Part shown: positions 24,649 through 32,732 of the stretch, piece by piece
Numbering within the stretch: position 1 is the stretch's first letter
How the letters are laid out: every line of letters begins with the position of its first letter
Assembly (NCBI GenBank): GCA_963717135.1
Contig: CAVQVN010000005.1
Coordinates: 124,001-188,000, forward strand
DNA from: UBA4744 sp963717135
Lineage (GTDB): Bacteria > Actinomycetota > Acidimicrobiia > Spongiisociales > UBA4744
Direction: 5' to 3'
Length of the DNA stretch: 64,000 nt
Notes under the pieces: generated by a model
Told to the model about the DNA's origin: nothing
Seen by the model: the letters and a program-made list of their open reading frames with translations, nothing else
Databases searched by the model: none
Program-made: the position numbers and the translations under genes

Positions 24649-24723
24649 AAATAGACTAGAAACGAGAAACGCATCTTCCGCCTGACCTCCATCACCGCCC
24701 TGGCACGAACCATCAACCCGCGA

Positions 24724-25521
24724 TTGCGCACTCACCAGTTCCACCTGGCGGTCGCAACTCTCGGCGGTTTGATCGTCCTGGCACTGGAGGTTGAGCGGAC
24801 CGGTTCGATGTCCGAAGCCGCGCGGCCGGCGTTCAATGCCGCGGTGACCGTGTTCCTGGCCTGGGCAATCGCCCGCGAAATCGATCCCGACGAGACCCGC
24901 ACCGCCAATCTGGCCGCCGTCCTGGCAGTAGGCGGACGGTGGCTGACCGGACCCGGCCATCTGGCCGCCCTCGTCATGTTGCTGCTGGCCACCCGGATTG
25001 TGCTGCGCAGCACCGGACTGGCCCCGACCATCCTCGATAGCTTCGTTTTCTTGCCGTTGGCGGCGTTCATTGCCAGCCAGTCGGTGACGGGATGGATAGC
25101 GGCACTGGTTCTCGCCTATGCGGTCGCCCGTGACCACCGACTCCCCGGTCCCGCCGGGTCCCGCAGCCTGATCGCCGCCTTCGTCATATCGGCAACCGCC
25201 TCGGGCGGTGTTATCGCCACCGGCGCATTCGGGTCGGTTTGGTCGGTGCCCGAAGCGCTTCCCCTCGGATTGTCTGCGGCGGGCTTGGTTGCCGGGCTGG
25301 CGCTGCCCGGCTACGTGCCCATGTCGAAATCGGACTACACCGGCGAGATGCTGGATTTCTTCCGGCTGCGCTCGGCCCGCTGGATCCTGCTGGGCGGGTC
25401 TTTGCTGGCAGTCGTGGTGGCCGGAGGAGCGGCCGCCGCCGGTCTCAGCGCGGTGTGGGCGGTTTTGGTGGCAGCTACCCTGATAGCCCGTCGATTGGTC
25501 CCGGCCTTTGGCCCGGCGTAA
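24724..25521 (+). CDS. Polytopic membrane protein of unknown function
   Basis: About 265 residues with seven or more hydrophobic segments (LAVATLGGLIVLALEV, AAVTVFLAWAIA, LAALVMLLLATRIVL, FVFLPLAAFIAS, WIAALVLAYAVARD, LIAAFVISATASGGVIA, WILLGGSLLAVVVAGG) separated by short charged loops. I do not recognise a family. The start is uncertain: a TTG at 24724 is the first plausible codon and no Shine-Dalgarno is clear. The gene is convergent with the MalK-like ATPase gene, and 42 bp separate their ends. Confidence 0.6.
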   Translation: MRTHQFHLAVATLGGLIVLALEVERTGSMSEAARPAFNAAVTVFLAWAIAREIDPDETRTANLAAVLAVGGRWLTGPGHLAALVMLLLATRIVLRSTGLAPTILDSFVFLPLAAFIASQSVTGWIAALVLAYAVARDHRLPGPAGSRSLIAAFVISATASGGVIATGAFGSVWSVPEALPLGLSAAGLVAGLALPGYVPMSKSDYTGEMLDFFRLRSARWILLGGSLLAVVVAGGAAAAGLSAVWAVLVAATLIARRLVPAFGPA

Positions 25522-25563
25522 TCAACCCTCGTCCGGCGGCACCGAGTAGACCAAATGACCCAT

Positions 25564-26679
25564 TCAGCAAAGAGATGTCTCGAAGCGGACGCCCATGCCG
25601 GGTTCGAAGAAATGCAGGTGCTGTGAGTCAACCACCAACTCGATCAAATTGCCCGGCACCGGGAGCCGGTCAGCATGAAGGTGGGCTTTGACCCGCCAGC
25701 CGCCGACCAGCGCCCACACACTGGCATAGGAACCGACGTCCTCAACCCGGTCGACTTTGCCGTGCAGACAGGACGCAAAAGGCGTCCCCGGCGGGGCGAT
25801 AGCGAGATGCTCGGGACGGATTCCGACCACGACCTCACGACCGAGGTGCTGGTCGAGTCCCGGTCGGTCGGCAACAACCGAGGTATCGAGCCGGAACCGA
25901 TCGTTTCCCAGCGGCAACCACCACCCGTCACCATCTCGCTCGAGTTGCACCCTCGTGTGGTTCAGTTCTCCCACAAAGTCGGCAACGAACAGCGACTGAG
26001 GATGGCGATAGATCTCCCGGGGAGAGCCCACTTGCCGCAAGGTCCCCCTTTCATCGAGGAGGGCGATCCGGTCCCCGAGTGCCATTGCCTCCTGCTGTTC
26101 GTTGGTCACGTAGACCGTGGTGGTCCCCAACTCCTCCTGGTATCTGGCTATCTCCAATCGGGTCCTTTGCCGGATCTTCGCGTCTAGCAGCGCCAGCGGC
26201 TCATCCATCAGCAACACCCGGCTCTCCCGCACCAGAGCCCGGGCCGTGGCCACCGAATGGCGGTGACCGGCAGAAAGCTCGCCCGGCATCTTCCCCAGCA
26301 GCGCTCTGATCCCGATTTGGGCGGCGGCCTCCTCGACCACCCGGTCACTGTCCTCTTTCGATACCTTGCGCCGGGCAAGCGGGAATCTGATGTTCTCCCG
26401 GGCGCTGAGGTGCGTGTACAGGGCGCCATCCTGTTGCACCAGCGCGACATTCCGCTCGCGGGTCGAAATATCGGTCACGTCTTCGCCATCAAAGAGGATC
26501 CGGCCCCTGGTCGGTGTCTCGAGACCGGCAATGAGTCGGAGGAGGGTCGATTTCCCGCTGCCGGACGGTCCCAGCAAGACCATCAGCTCTCCTGCCCCAA
26601 TGTTCAGATTGAAGCCATCCAGCACCGTCGTATCCCGGGCGAATACCTTCGTAACATCATCCAGGGTCACCGATGTCAC
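25564..26679 (-). CDS. Orphan MalK/UgpC-like ABC ATPase with degenerate catalytic motifs
   Basis: 371 residues with the MalK layout: a nucleotide-binding domain and a C-terminal OB-type regulatory domain (VVGIRPEHLAIAPPG). Walker A (GPSGSGKST, 37-45) and Walker B (VLLMDE, 155-160) are intact. The signature is LSAGH (135-139) instead of LSGGQ, and the switch histidine is Asn193 (YVTNEQQEA instead of YVTHDQ). These changes should weaken normal ATP hydrolysis. No sugar permease or binding protein is near. Its GTG start overlaps the stop of the PabB-PabC fusion (GTGA), an odd partner for a sugar-importer ATPase. Confidence 0.85.
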   Translation of the reverse strand: MTSVTLDDVTKVFARDTTVLDGFNLNIGAGELMVLLGPSGSGKSTLLRLIAGLETPTRGRILFDGEDVTDISTRERNVALVQQDGALYTHLSARENIRFPLARRKVSKEDSDRVVEEAAAQIGIRALLGKMPGELSAGHRHSVATARALVRESRVLLMDEPLALLDAKIRQRTRLEIARYQEELGTTTVYVTNEQQEAMALGDRIALLDERGTLRQVGSPREIYRHPQSLFVADFVGELNHTRVQLERDGDGWWLPLGNDRFRLDTSVVADRPGLDQHLGREVVVGIRPEHLAIAPPGTPFASCLHGKVDRVEDVGSYASVWALVGGWRVKAHLHADRLPVPGNLIELVVDSQHLHFFEPGMGVRFETSLC

Positions 26680-28454
26680 GAGAATCTTCCTTCGCGGATC
26701 GGCACGGCTGTCGGATTGGCGAGCACGGCAGGGACCCTGAGTCGAACCGCGTTGATGAGCTCTAATCCTTCAGCTCGAGCCAAATCAGACACAAGGACGG
26801 GAGCCTCCTCGATTTCCCCGGCTTCCAAGAGAACCCGCCGCATCACCCCGGGGAGACACCCCGACGCTACTGGAGGGGTCAACCATTTTCCGTCGAGACG
26901 CACGATGACATTGGCAATCGTCGACTCGGTTATCTGACCATTGAGGTTGACCATCAGCACGTCGTCGGCGTCCGGGTGGCGAAGCCGTGCCTCCTGGTAG
27001 CGCCGGCGCATGGACGTCTTGTGGAACAAGCGCCAATCTGAAGGATCGACCGGGAGATGATCGACTGCCACCCGGAGCGGCTTGTCGGCTTCGACGATGC
27101 GGCCGGTCTCGATGTTTGGCTGCCCGCGCTCACCAATTGACAGCCTCACTCGCATCGGGACTTCTGGGAAATCACCGGCGGTGGCCTGCAATTGCTCTTC
27201 AATCCGCGCTCGGTCGAATTCGAAACCGCAGTAATCGGCCGAGTCTTGTAATCGATCCAAATGCTCGTTGAGAAACCAGTACCCCCGATCGTATTCCCAA
27301 CGCATCGTCTCGATGAGCACAAAATCCGCCGCCTTCCGGATCAGCACTCGAGCCTTGGCACGGGTCTCCTCGTATTCCTGATCGATTAGGGAACCGTGAG
27401 TGATGCCGCCCCCTACCCCATAAGAGGCGGTGCCGATCTCCCCGTCGATGGTGACTGTACGAATTGCCACGCTGAACGAAGCAGCAGGGGCGTCCACTCC
27501 CGGTGGTGCCAGCATCCCGATCGCTCCGCAATAAACACCACGAGGGGTCGACTCGAGTTCGGCAATGATCTCCATCGTTCTGACCTTGGGTGCTCCGGTC
27601 ACCGATCCACACGGAAAGAGGGCCCGGAACAAGTCGACAATGCCGATACCAGGTCGGATTTCGGCCGAAACGGTGGAGACGAGCTGCCAGACCGTCTCGT
27701 ACTGCTCTGCCTGAAAAAGCTCATCCACGTGGACCGTTCCGAAGCGAGCTACCCGGCCCAAATCATTCCTGATGAGGTCAACGATCATGACGTTTTCGGC
27801 CCGCTCTTTCTCGGAATCGAGCAGCGCCGCCAGCAGAGCTCGGTCCTCCTCCGGCCATCGACCGCGAGCCGAAGTTCCTTTCATCGGCCGGCACATGATG
27901 GTGTTGCCTCGCTGACGGAAGAACAACTCCGGTGATGCGCTCAGTATCTGGAAGCGTCCGATGTCGAGGTAGGCACTGTATGACGCCGACTGGGCAGTGA
28001 GCAGATCTGCATAGAAGGCCTGGGGATCGCCACTGAACTGAGCCGACTGCCTATAGGTGTAGTTGACCTGATAGGTATCGCCGGCCTGAATGTACGACTG
28101 GATTCGACGCAATGATTGCTCGTATCTCTCCGGTCGCTCGACTCCTGCCCAGGGAGTGAGCTCGTACCGGCCGGTGCGGACCGGTCCTGGTTCCACTCGA
28201 TCGTCGTACAGAGCGAACCACAGAAGTGGAAGGGCGGGGGCAGTATCGCCCAGCCGGACGGTCAGCACGTCGTCAAAAGCCTGCGCCGCCTCGTAGGACA
28301 CGAAACCTGCGGCCCATTGGCCACCCGCAACTGCGGCCTGGATGAATTCGAAAGCCGGGATCACCTGATCGATGGAGTGCGCTTCGACGACCTCTCGTAA
28401 CCCGCGAAACTCATAGCTCTCACCGCGCCGCCGATCGTCAAAACGAATCTCCAT
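26676..28454 (-). CDS. pabBC: Aminodeoxychorismate synthase component I fused to aminodeoxychorismate lyase (PabB-PabC)
   Basis: 592 residues. Residues 1 to about 365 are a chorismate-utilising enzyme: SYIQAGDTYQVNYTYRQ, MCRPMKGTSARGRW, VMIVDLIRNDLGRV, FPCGSVTGAPKVRTMEII, GVYCGAIGMLAPPG. The rest is a PLP class-IV fold: LIETMRWEYDRGYWFLNEHLDRL, WRLFHKTSMRRRYQEAR with the PLP lysine, and NLNGQITESTIANVIV. It would convert chorismate plus ammonia to 4-aminobenzoate for folate. A PabA glutaminase is not encoded nearby. The fusion is known in many bacteria. The lysine and chorismate-site residues look intact. Confidence 0.93.
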   Translation of the reverse strand: MEIRFDDRRRGESYEFRGLREVVEAHSIDQVIPAFEFIQAAVAGGQWAAGFVSYEAAQAFDDVLTVRLGDTAPALPLLWFALYDDRVEPGPVRTGRYELTPWAGVERPERYEQSLRRIQSYIQAGDTYQVNYTYRQSAQFSGDPQAFYADLLTAQSASYSAYLDIGRFQILSASPELFFRQRGNTIMCRPMKGTSARGRWPEEDRALLAALLDSEKERAENVMIVDLIRNDLGRVARFGTVHVDELFQAEQYETVWQLVSTVSAEIRPGIGIVDLFRALFPCGSVTGAPKVRTMEIIAELESTPRGVYCGAIGMLAPPGVDAPAASFSVAIRTVTIDGEIGTASYGVGGGITHGSLIDQEYEETRAKARVLIRKAADFVLIETMRWEYDRGYWFLNEHLDRLQDSADYCGFEFDRARIEEQLQATAGDFPEVPMRVRLSIGERGQPNIETGRIVEADKPLRVAVDHLPVDPSDWRLFHKTSMRRRYQEARLRHPDADDVLMVNLNGQITESTIANVIVRLDGKWLTPPVASGCLPGVMRRVLLEAGEIEEAPVLVSDLARAEGLELINAVRLRVPAVLANPTAVPIREGRFS

Positions 28455-28481
28455 GAGCGATGCGCGGTGTGTCGGGCCGGC

Positions 28482-29864
28482 TCAGCTCACGGGCTCAAAC
28501 CGCGCTTGAAAGAACCTCAGTTCGGGCGGTTCGTAGGTGAACTGCAGGCCGTTGATGGTCTCCCGGCCTTCGTAAACGGACACCACAGACTCCGCCACGA
28601 CATCCATATGGGCCTGCGTGTAGACCCGCCGGGGAATCGCCATCCGCACCAATTCGAGTTTCGGGTAGTGATGATCGCCCGTCGCCGGATCACGCCCGGC
28701 TGAGACGATTCCTCGCTCCATCCCCCTCACCCCGGCGTCCACATAGAGTGCCGCGGTGAGCGCCTGGGCCGGGAATTGCTCCTGCGGTAGATGCGGAAGG
28801 ATCGATGCCGCGTCGAGGAAGATGCCGTGTCCGCCGACGGGTCGAACGATCGGGATCCCGGCTTTGATCAATTTCTCCCCCAGGTACAACACCTGGCCGA
28901 CCCGGGCGGCAACATGATCGTCCGTTTCCACCATTTCGCGGATACCGCGAGCCAGGGCTTCCATATCCCGCCCCGACATGCCGCCGTAGGTTTGCAGACC
29001 TTCGAACGCCACCAACAGTGCCCGGGCCCGGCGGGCCAGTTCCGGGTCACGTAGAGCCAGGAATCCTCCAATGTTGACGAGGTTGTCCTTTTTCGAGGAG
29101 ACCGTCGCCCCATCAGAGTACGAGCAGATCTCTGCCAGGATTTCCTTGATCGACCGGTCGTGATAGCCGCCCTCTCGCTGCTGAATGAAGTAAGCATTTT
29201 CGAGCGCCCGGGTGGCGTCGAGCATGACCAGAATGCCGTGCTGGCGACAGAATTCGAAGACCTCGCGGAAGTTGGCCATCGAAGCCGGTTGGCCGCCGGC
29301 CAAATTGACGTTCGTCTCAAACGAAACGTAGGGGATCCGCTCGGCGCCGTACTCGTCGACGACCGCTTGCATTTTGGCCAGGTCGATGTTGCCTTTGAAC
29401 GGATGTTCGCTGGCGGGTTGGTGGGCTTCGTCGATGATCACATCCACGAAGGATCCACCCGCGTACTCCTGGTGGAAACGGGTCGTCGTGAAGTACATGT
29501 TGCCGGGGATTACATCGCCCGGCTTGATCAGGATCTGGCTCAGGATGTGCTCGGCGCCACGGCCTTGATGAGTCGGAATGAGCTCTTCGTAGCCGTACAC
29601 CTCGCGCACGGAGTCGACGAGGTGGTAATAGCTCTTCGATCCGGCGTAGGCCTCGTCGCCCAGCATCAGTCCGGCCCACTGGTAGTCGGACATCGCCGAG
29701 GTTCCCGAGTCGGTGAGCAGGTCGATATAGACATCTTCCGATCTGAGCAGGAACGAGTTGTATCCCGCCTCTCGGATGGCCTGCTCGCGGTACTCGCGGG
29801 TAGTCATGCGGATTGGCTCGACCATCTTGATCTTGTAGGGCTCAGCCCAACTGCGGTTTGACAT
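28482..29864 (-). CDS. tpl: Tyrosine phenol-lyase (beta-tyrosinase)
   Basis: 460 residues from the ATG at 29864, the usual TPL length; upstream extension runs into repeats. The order EPYKIKMVEPI, YIDLLTDSGTSAMSD, THQGRGAEHI, GNMYFTTTRFHQE, MLDATRALENAYFI, SSKKDNLVNIGGFL (PLP Lys259), VGGHGIFLDA and GVRGMERGIVSAGRDPATGDHH follows the beta-tyrosinase family. FTTTR and GMERG (Arg384) match TPL, where that Arg binds the phenol hydroxyl. Tryptophanase has different residues in both places. It would split tyrosine to phenol, pyruvate and ammonia. The gene stands alone. Confidence 0.87.
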   Translation of the reverse strand: MSNRSWAEPYKIKMVEPIRMTTREYREQAIREAGYNSFLLRSEDVYIDLLTDSGTSAMSDYQWAGLMLGDEAYAGSKSYYHLVDSVREVYGYEELIPTHQGRGAEHILSQILIKPGDVIPGNMYFTTTRFHQEYAGGSFVDVIIDEAHQPASEHPFKGNIDLAKMQAVVDEYGAERIPYVSFETNVNLAGGQPASMANFREVFEFCRQHGILVMLDATRALENAYFIQQREGGYHDRSIKEILAEICSYSDGATVSSKKDNLVNIGGFLALRDPELARRARALLVAFEGLQTYGGMSGRDMEALARGIREMVETDDHVAARVGQVLYLGEKLIKAGIPIVRPVGGHGIFLDAASILPHLPQEQFPAQALTAALYVDAGVRGMERGIVSAGRDPATGDHHYPKLELVRMAIPRRVYTQAHMDVVAESVVSVYEGRETINGLQFTYEPPELRFFQARFEPVS

Positions 29865-29964
29865 CGTGACTCCTGCGCTGCGGTGTCCTCCAAGTCTTGC
29901 AGGTCGTAAAGGATGCCGCGGGGGTGTGGAATGGCGGGAGGTGGGAAGTAAGAAGTGGGGCGGA

Positions 29965-29997
29965 CGGCAGACAGCCGACAGCCGCCAGCCGCCAGCG
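29965..29997. repeat. CAGCCGM heptamer array
   Basis: CGGCAGA, CAGCCGA, CAGCCGC, CAGCCGC, CAGCG form four and a half 7-bp units. The region 29865-30032 otherwise holds only a loosely 7-bp-periodic GGTGGGA/AGTAAGA/AGTGGGG stretch (29940-29960). I see no gene in it. Confidence 0.75.
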
Positions 29998-30032
29998 AAA
30001 GATTCCCTTCGCAGTCTTGCTTTTCTTTCGCC

Positions 30033-30038
30033 TACAAT
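30033..30038 (+). promoter_or_regulatory. Candidate -10 element for the leader ORF / RRM gene
   Basis: TACAAT, a good -10 hexamer, lies in the gap between the divergent TPL and RRM genes. No convincing -35 is visible 17 bp upstream; the region is T-rich (TTGCTTTTCTTT). If used, it would give a leader of about 165 nt before the small ORF and about 295 nt before the RRM gene. Confidence 0.35.
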
Positions 30039-30204
30039 GTGCGCACGGCGGTAGACCGATGCCGCTTGGTGAGACAGGTTCTGAAAAGTTGATTCTTCCC
30101 GCCCCTTTCCAATCCCCAACGGCTGCTCGCGGCCCGCGTCCGGATTTCGAGGCCAGTGAAGCTACGCGACTTTCCGGCATCCGTCGTCAGGAAAGGAGTG
30201 GTTG

Positions 30205-30342
30205 ATGGGTGAAGCGCACCGGGAAACCCGGATGCGTGGTCGAAGACGAAACTACCCAAGTGCTGATATTGGAACACTCGTGGTCGGCTCTGCACAGATC
30301 GGCAGCGAGATGGTGATTGTTGATAGGAAGGTCGAAGGATGA
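30205..30342 (+). CDS. Small leader ORF translationally coupled to the RRM gene
   Basis: 45 codons: MGEAHRETRMRGRRNYPS, then ADIGTLVVGSAQIGSEMVIV and DRKVEG. AAAGGAG sits 6 nt before the ATG, an ideal ribosome binding site. The stop TGA overlaps the RRM start codon as ATGA, so ribosomes finishing here could restart on the RRM gene. The N-terminus is Arg-rich. I do not recognise it. It may be a real microprotein or a leader peptide controlling RRM translation. Confidence 0.5.
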   Translation: MGEAHRETRMRGRRRNYPSADIGTLVVGSAQIGSEMVIVDRKVEG

Positions 30343-30662
30343 ACATCTATGTAGGAAACCTGCCGTGGTCGTACTCGAATGAGGACCTCGAGCGTCTATT
30401 CGAAGGGCATGGCGTCGTCACGTCGGCCAACGTGATCATGGACCGGGCGACCAACCGTTCGCGGGGTTTCGGTTTCGTCGAAATGGAATCCGATGAGGAT
30501 GCCCGCAAGGCGATCCAGGAGCTGGAAGGCACCGATATTGGGGGGCGCAAGCTGACCGTCAACGAAGCTCGCCCGCGCCAGCCCCGCTCCGGCGGTGGTG
30601 GCGGCGGATACAGTGGTGGCGGCGGCGGCTACGGCGGTGGCGGCGGTCGCGACCGTTACTAG
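30339..30662 (+). CDS. Glycine-rich RNA-binding protein with one RRM domain
   Basis: 107 residues: a single RRM with RNP2 (IYVGNLPW, residues 3-10) and RNP1 (RGFGFVEM), followed by a low-complexity SGGGGGGYSGGGGGYGGGGG tail and a final RDRY. This is the layout of cyanobacterial Rbp and plant glycine-rich proteins, which bind single-stranded RNA and are often cold-induced. It would act as an RNA chaperone in the cytoplasm. Its long leader with an overlapping upstream ORF suggests post-transcriptional control. A hairpin terminator follows at 30701. Confidence 0.93.
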   Translation: MNIYVGNLPWSYSNEDLERLFEGHGVVTSANVIMDRATNRSRGFGFVEMESDEDARKAIQELEGTDIGGRKLTVNEARPRQPRSGGGGGGYSGGGGGYGGGGGRDRY

Positions 30663-30700
30663 ATCAAACTGAAGAGAGGCCACACATGCTGATGGCCACG

Positions 30701-30736
30701 GAGGGCTCCTCGCCGGCAGGCAGGGAGCCCTCTTCT
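30701..30736 (+). terminator. Intrinsic terminator of the RRM gene
   Basis: A perfect 9-bp stem (GAGGGCTCC / GGAGCCCTC) around a 14-nt loop, followed by TTCT. It lies inside an apparent upstream extension of the next gene. This is the reason to start that gene at 30761. Confidence 0.75.
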
Positions 30737-30760
30737 ATTCGCTATGCCGGCGAACTGCGG

Positions 30761-31312
30761 ATGGCGTTCAGGTTGCTGAACCGGTTCATGGTTCCGTTGT
30801 GGCGCCTGGGGCTGGGCGGTTGGCTGAACTCTTGGCCATCGGTCGGCGGACGGCTGATGGTCCTGGTACATCGCGGACGGCGTTCGGGTCGGGAATATCG
30901 AACGCCTCTCAACTACGCGATCGTGGATGATCATGTCTATTGCCTGGCGGGATTCGGCGACGCCGCCGACTGGTATCGCAACGCCCTGGCGGCCTCGGGT
31001 GTCGAGGTGTGGCTACCCGACGGATGGTGGGAAGCGGTAGCCGTGGACGTGTCGGACGATCCGCGACGCCTGGCCTTCATGAGAGCCGTGCTCATCGGCA
31101 GCGGTTTTGCGGCCTACGTAGCCGGAATCAATCCCCGCCGCCTATCTGACCCACAATTGCATGAGAAAACGCGCGACTATCGCCTTCTCCGACTTGATCG
31201 GACTAACGCCCGCACCGGCCCAGGCGGACCTGGGGACCTGGCCTGGGTTTGGCCGTGGACCACTAGTTTGCTGCTGGTCTCGGCCTACCGACGCCGACGC
31301 CGCGGTTCATAG
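30761..31312 (+). CDS. F420H2-dependent (DDN / nitroreductase-like) oxidoreductase
   Basis: 183 residues from the ATG at 30761. The family signature is VLVHRGRRSGREYRTPLNYAIVDD...AGFGDAADWYRNALAASGVEVWLPDG, as in the deazaflavin-dependent nitroreductase (Ddn) group that binds F420H2 and reduces quinones or other acceptors. The in-frame extension to 30686 is rejected because it would translate the RRM terminator hairpin. No clear ribosome binding site precedes 30761, so the start is moderately certain. Presence of this family implies that the organism makes F420. Confidence 0.82.
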   Translation: MAFRLLNRFMVPLWRLGLGGWLNSWPSVGGRLMVLVHRGRRSGREYRTPLNYAIVDDHVYCLAGFGDAADWYRNALAASGVEVWLPDGWWEAVAVDVSDDPRRLAFMRAVLIGSGFAAYVAGINPRRLSDPQLHEKTRDYRLLRLDRTNARTGPGGPGDLAWVWPWTTSLLLVSAYRRRRRGS

Positions 31313-31404
31313 CAAGGGGCATACGGGCTTTGGCTACTCACATAGGGCCGTTCGGCTCTATACATCCCCGAAGCGAGCGTGCGATTCTTTGCATGTAACG
31401 CGGT

Positions 31405-31480
31405 CGGGCCGGCCCTCTTTAGGCGGCCGGACCGGCGGAAACTCCCCAACCATCAACCTCCCTCTGAGGGGGGTTTCCGC
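31405..31480. terminator. Two adjacent hairpins between convergent genes
   Basis: CGGGCCGGCC pairs with GGCCGGACCG (31405-31434, one mismatch). GCGGAAAC plus CCCC pairs with GGGG plus GTTTCCGC (31435-31480). They lie between the 3' ends of the DDN-type gene and the NYN gene and could stop transcription from both sides. Confidence 0.6.
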
Positions 31481-31508
31481 GTGGGGGGGAAGAAGTACCT
31501 CGCACCTG

Positions 31509-31576
31509 GTACCTAGTACCTAGTACCTAGTACCAAAGAGGCTGCTCGTGGTACTGCGTACTGAGTGCTAGGTAGT
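31509..31576. repeat. GTACCTA heptamer array ending at the NYN gene stop
   Basis: Three perfect GTACCTA units and a partial (31509-31534), then after about 20 bp the related GTACTGCGTACTGAGTGCTA, which contains the stop codon of the NYN gene (31568-31570). Confidence 0.8.
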
Positions 31577-32632
31577 GCCGGCCGTCCTCAGTACGTAATC
31601 CCCGGCGTCGTCGTCCCACTCGAATTCGATCAGTCCGTGTGTTCGCGCGGCTTTGCAGAATTGCAGGAAGCCTCCGAATCCGTAGCGCTTCTCTGAGAAA
31701 TCCGGTTCCCGTTTGCGAAGCTGATTCTTGAGCCCGGACATGAGCGGATGGCCGTCCTTCTCCAGTTCTGCCACTACCTCTTGCAGCAAAGCAAAGGCTG
31801 CTTCTTCTCCACGCCCTTCGGTGGGGAAACCCACCTCCGGGTCGCCTTTCGCCGCGCCCTCGGTGAGTTCGATGACCTTCCGTTCTTCGAGATGGTGCAA
31901 GAGTTCGCCAAACGCCCGGAAACCGAAATCGGGCTCGCTGAACGTGGGGTCCTTACGTAACAAAGCCCGCTTGACCGACGACGCCAGAACCACTCCGCCA
32001 CTCGTCCGCTGCAATCCGGCCAGGGTCTGGGTGACCAGTTCGGCCAGATCATCGAGGGATGCCGGCCCGGGCGTTTCCGCTGCCGGAGCCTGAGGCTCGG
32101 GGGCGGGAGCCGGTTCGGCGGATCGCTCACGCCGCTTCCGGCGACGCGGAGCATCGACTCCCTCGAGACTGTCGTAGAAAAGGAATTCGTCGCAGGCGGG
32201 CGGCAGCAGCGCCGACGTTGAGCCTTTGATGCCGACTCCAATGACCCGCCGATTGAGTTCTCTCAGTTTGTGCACCAGCGGGGTGAAATCACTATCGCCG
32301 GTGCCGACAACAAAGGTGGTGATGTAGTCCCGCTCGAAAGCCATCTCCAGGGCGTCGACGGCCATCTTGATGTCTGCCGCGTTTTTGCGGCCCGGGCCCA
32401 TGCGTTGCGGAATCTCGATCAGTTCCACATGGTGATGGGTCAGGCGTTGTCGATCGTCACTGAAGTAGGACCAATCGGCGTACGCCCGTCGGACGACCAC
32501 CCGACCGCGTTCTGCCAGCGCGTCGGCGATCGGCTTCAAGTCGAATTCGAACCCATCCAGGTTGTCGCGCGCCCCGATTGCCAGGTTCTCGTAATCAAGG
32601 AAGAGGGCGATTCGTTCTTCTTCGGCTGCCAT
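31568..32632 (-). CDS. NYN domain ribonuclease-like protein with two OST-HTH/LOTUS domains
   Basis: 354 residues from the ATG at 32632. The N-terminal NYN (PIN-like, LabA/DUF88) domain shows IALFLDYENLAIG, IKMAVDALEMA and VVGTGDSDFTPLVHKL, keeping the acidic metal-binding residues. After a Pro/Ala-rich linker come two winged-helix LOTUS domains with matching LRKDPTFSEPDFGFRAFGELL and LRKREPDFSEKRYGFGGFLQF segments. In eukaryotes this pairing (MARF1 type) cuts RNA, with LOTUS binding G-rich or structured RNA. Here it probably acts as an RNA-processing enzyme. It is divergent from the HAD gene with about 100 bp between the starts. Confidence 0.9.
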   Translation of the reverse strand: MAAEEERIALFLDYENLAIGARDNLDGFEFDLKPIADALAERGRVVVRRAYADWSYFSDDRQRLTHHHVELIEIPQRMGPGRKNAADIKMAVDALEMAFERDYITTFVVGTGDSDFTPLVHKLRELNRRVIGVGIKGSTSALLPPACDEFLFYDSLEGVDAPRRRKRRERSAEPAPAPEPQAPAAETPGPASLDDLAELVTQTLAGLQRTSGGVVLASSVKRALLRKDPTFSEPDFGFRAFGELLHHLEERKVIELTEGAAKGDPEVGFPTEGRGEEAAFALLQEVVAELEKDGHPLMSGLKNQLRKREPDFSEKRYGFGGFLQFCKAARTHGLIEFEWDDDAGDYVLRTAGTT

Positions 32633-32732
32633 ATCCGTCAGCGTAGCCGCCGGTGAAAGAGACCTGCCCATTGGGGCCGGTCGGACGGTCGAAACGGTCT
32701 GGTAGGTTGCGTCGAACGACCTCGGGGGGCTC

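Noticed and set aside
30686..30760. Upstream start of the DDN-type reductase
   Set aside because: The added codons would be the RRM terminator hairpin. The ATG at 30761 gives a normal N-terminus.
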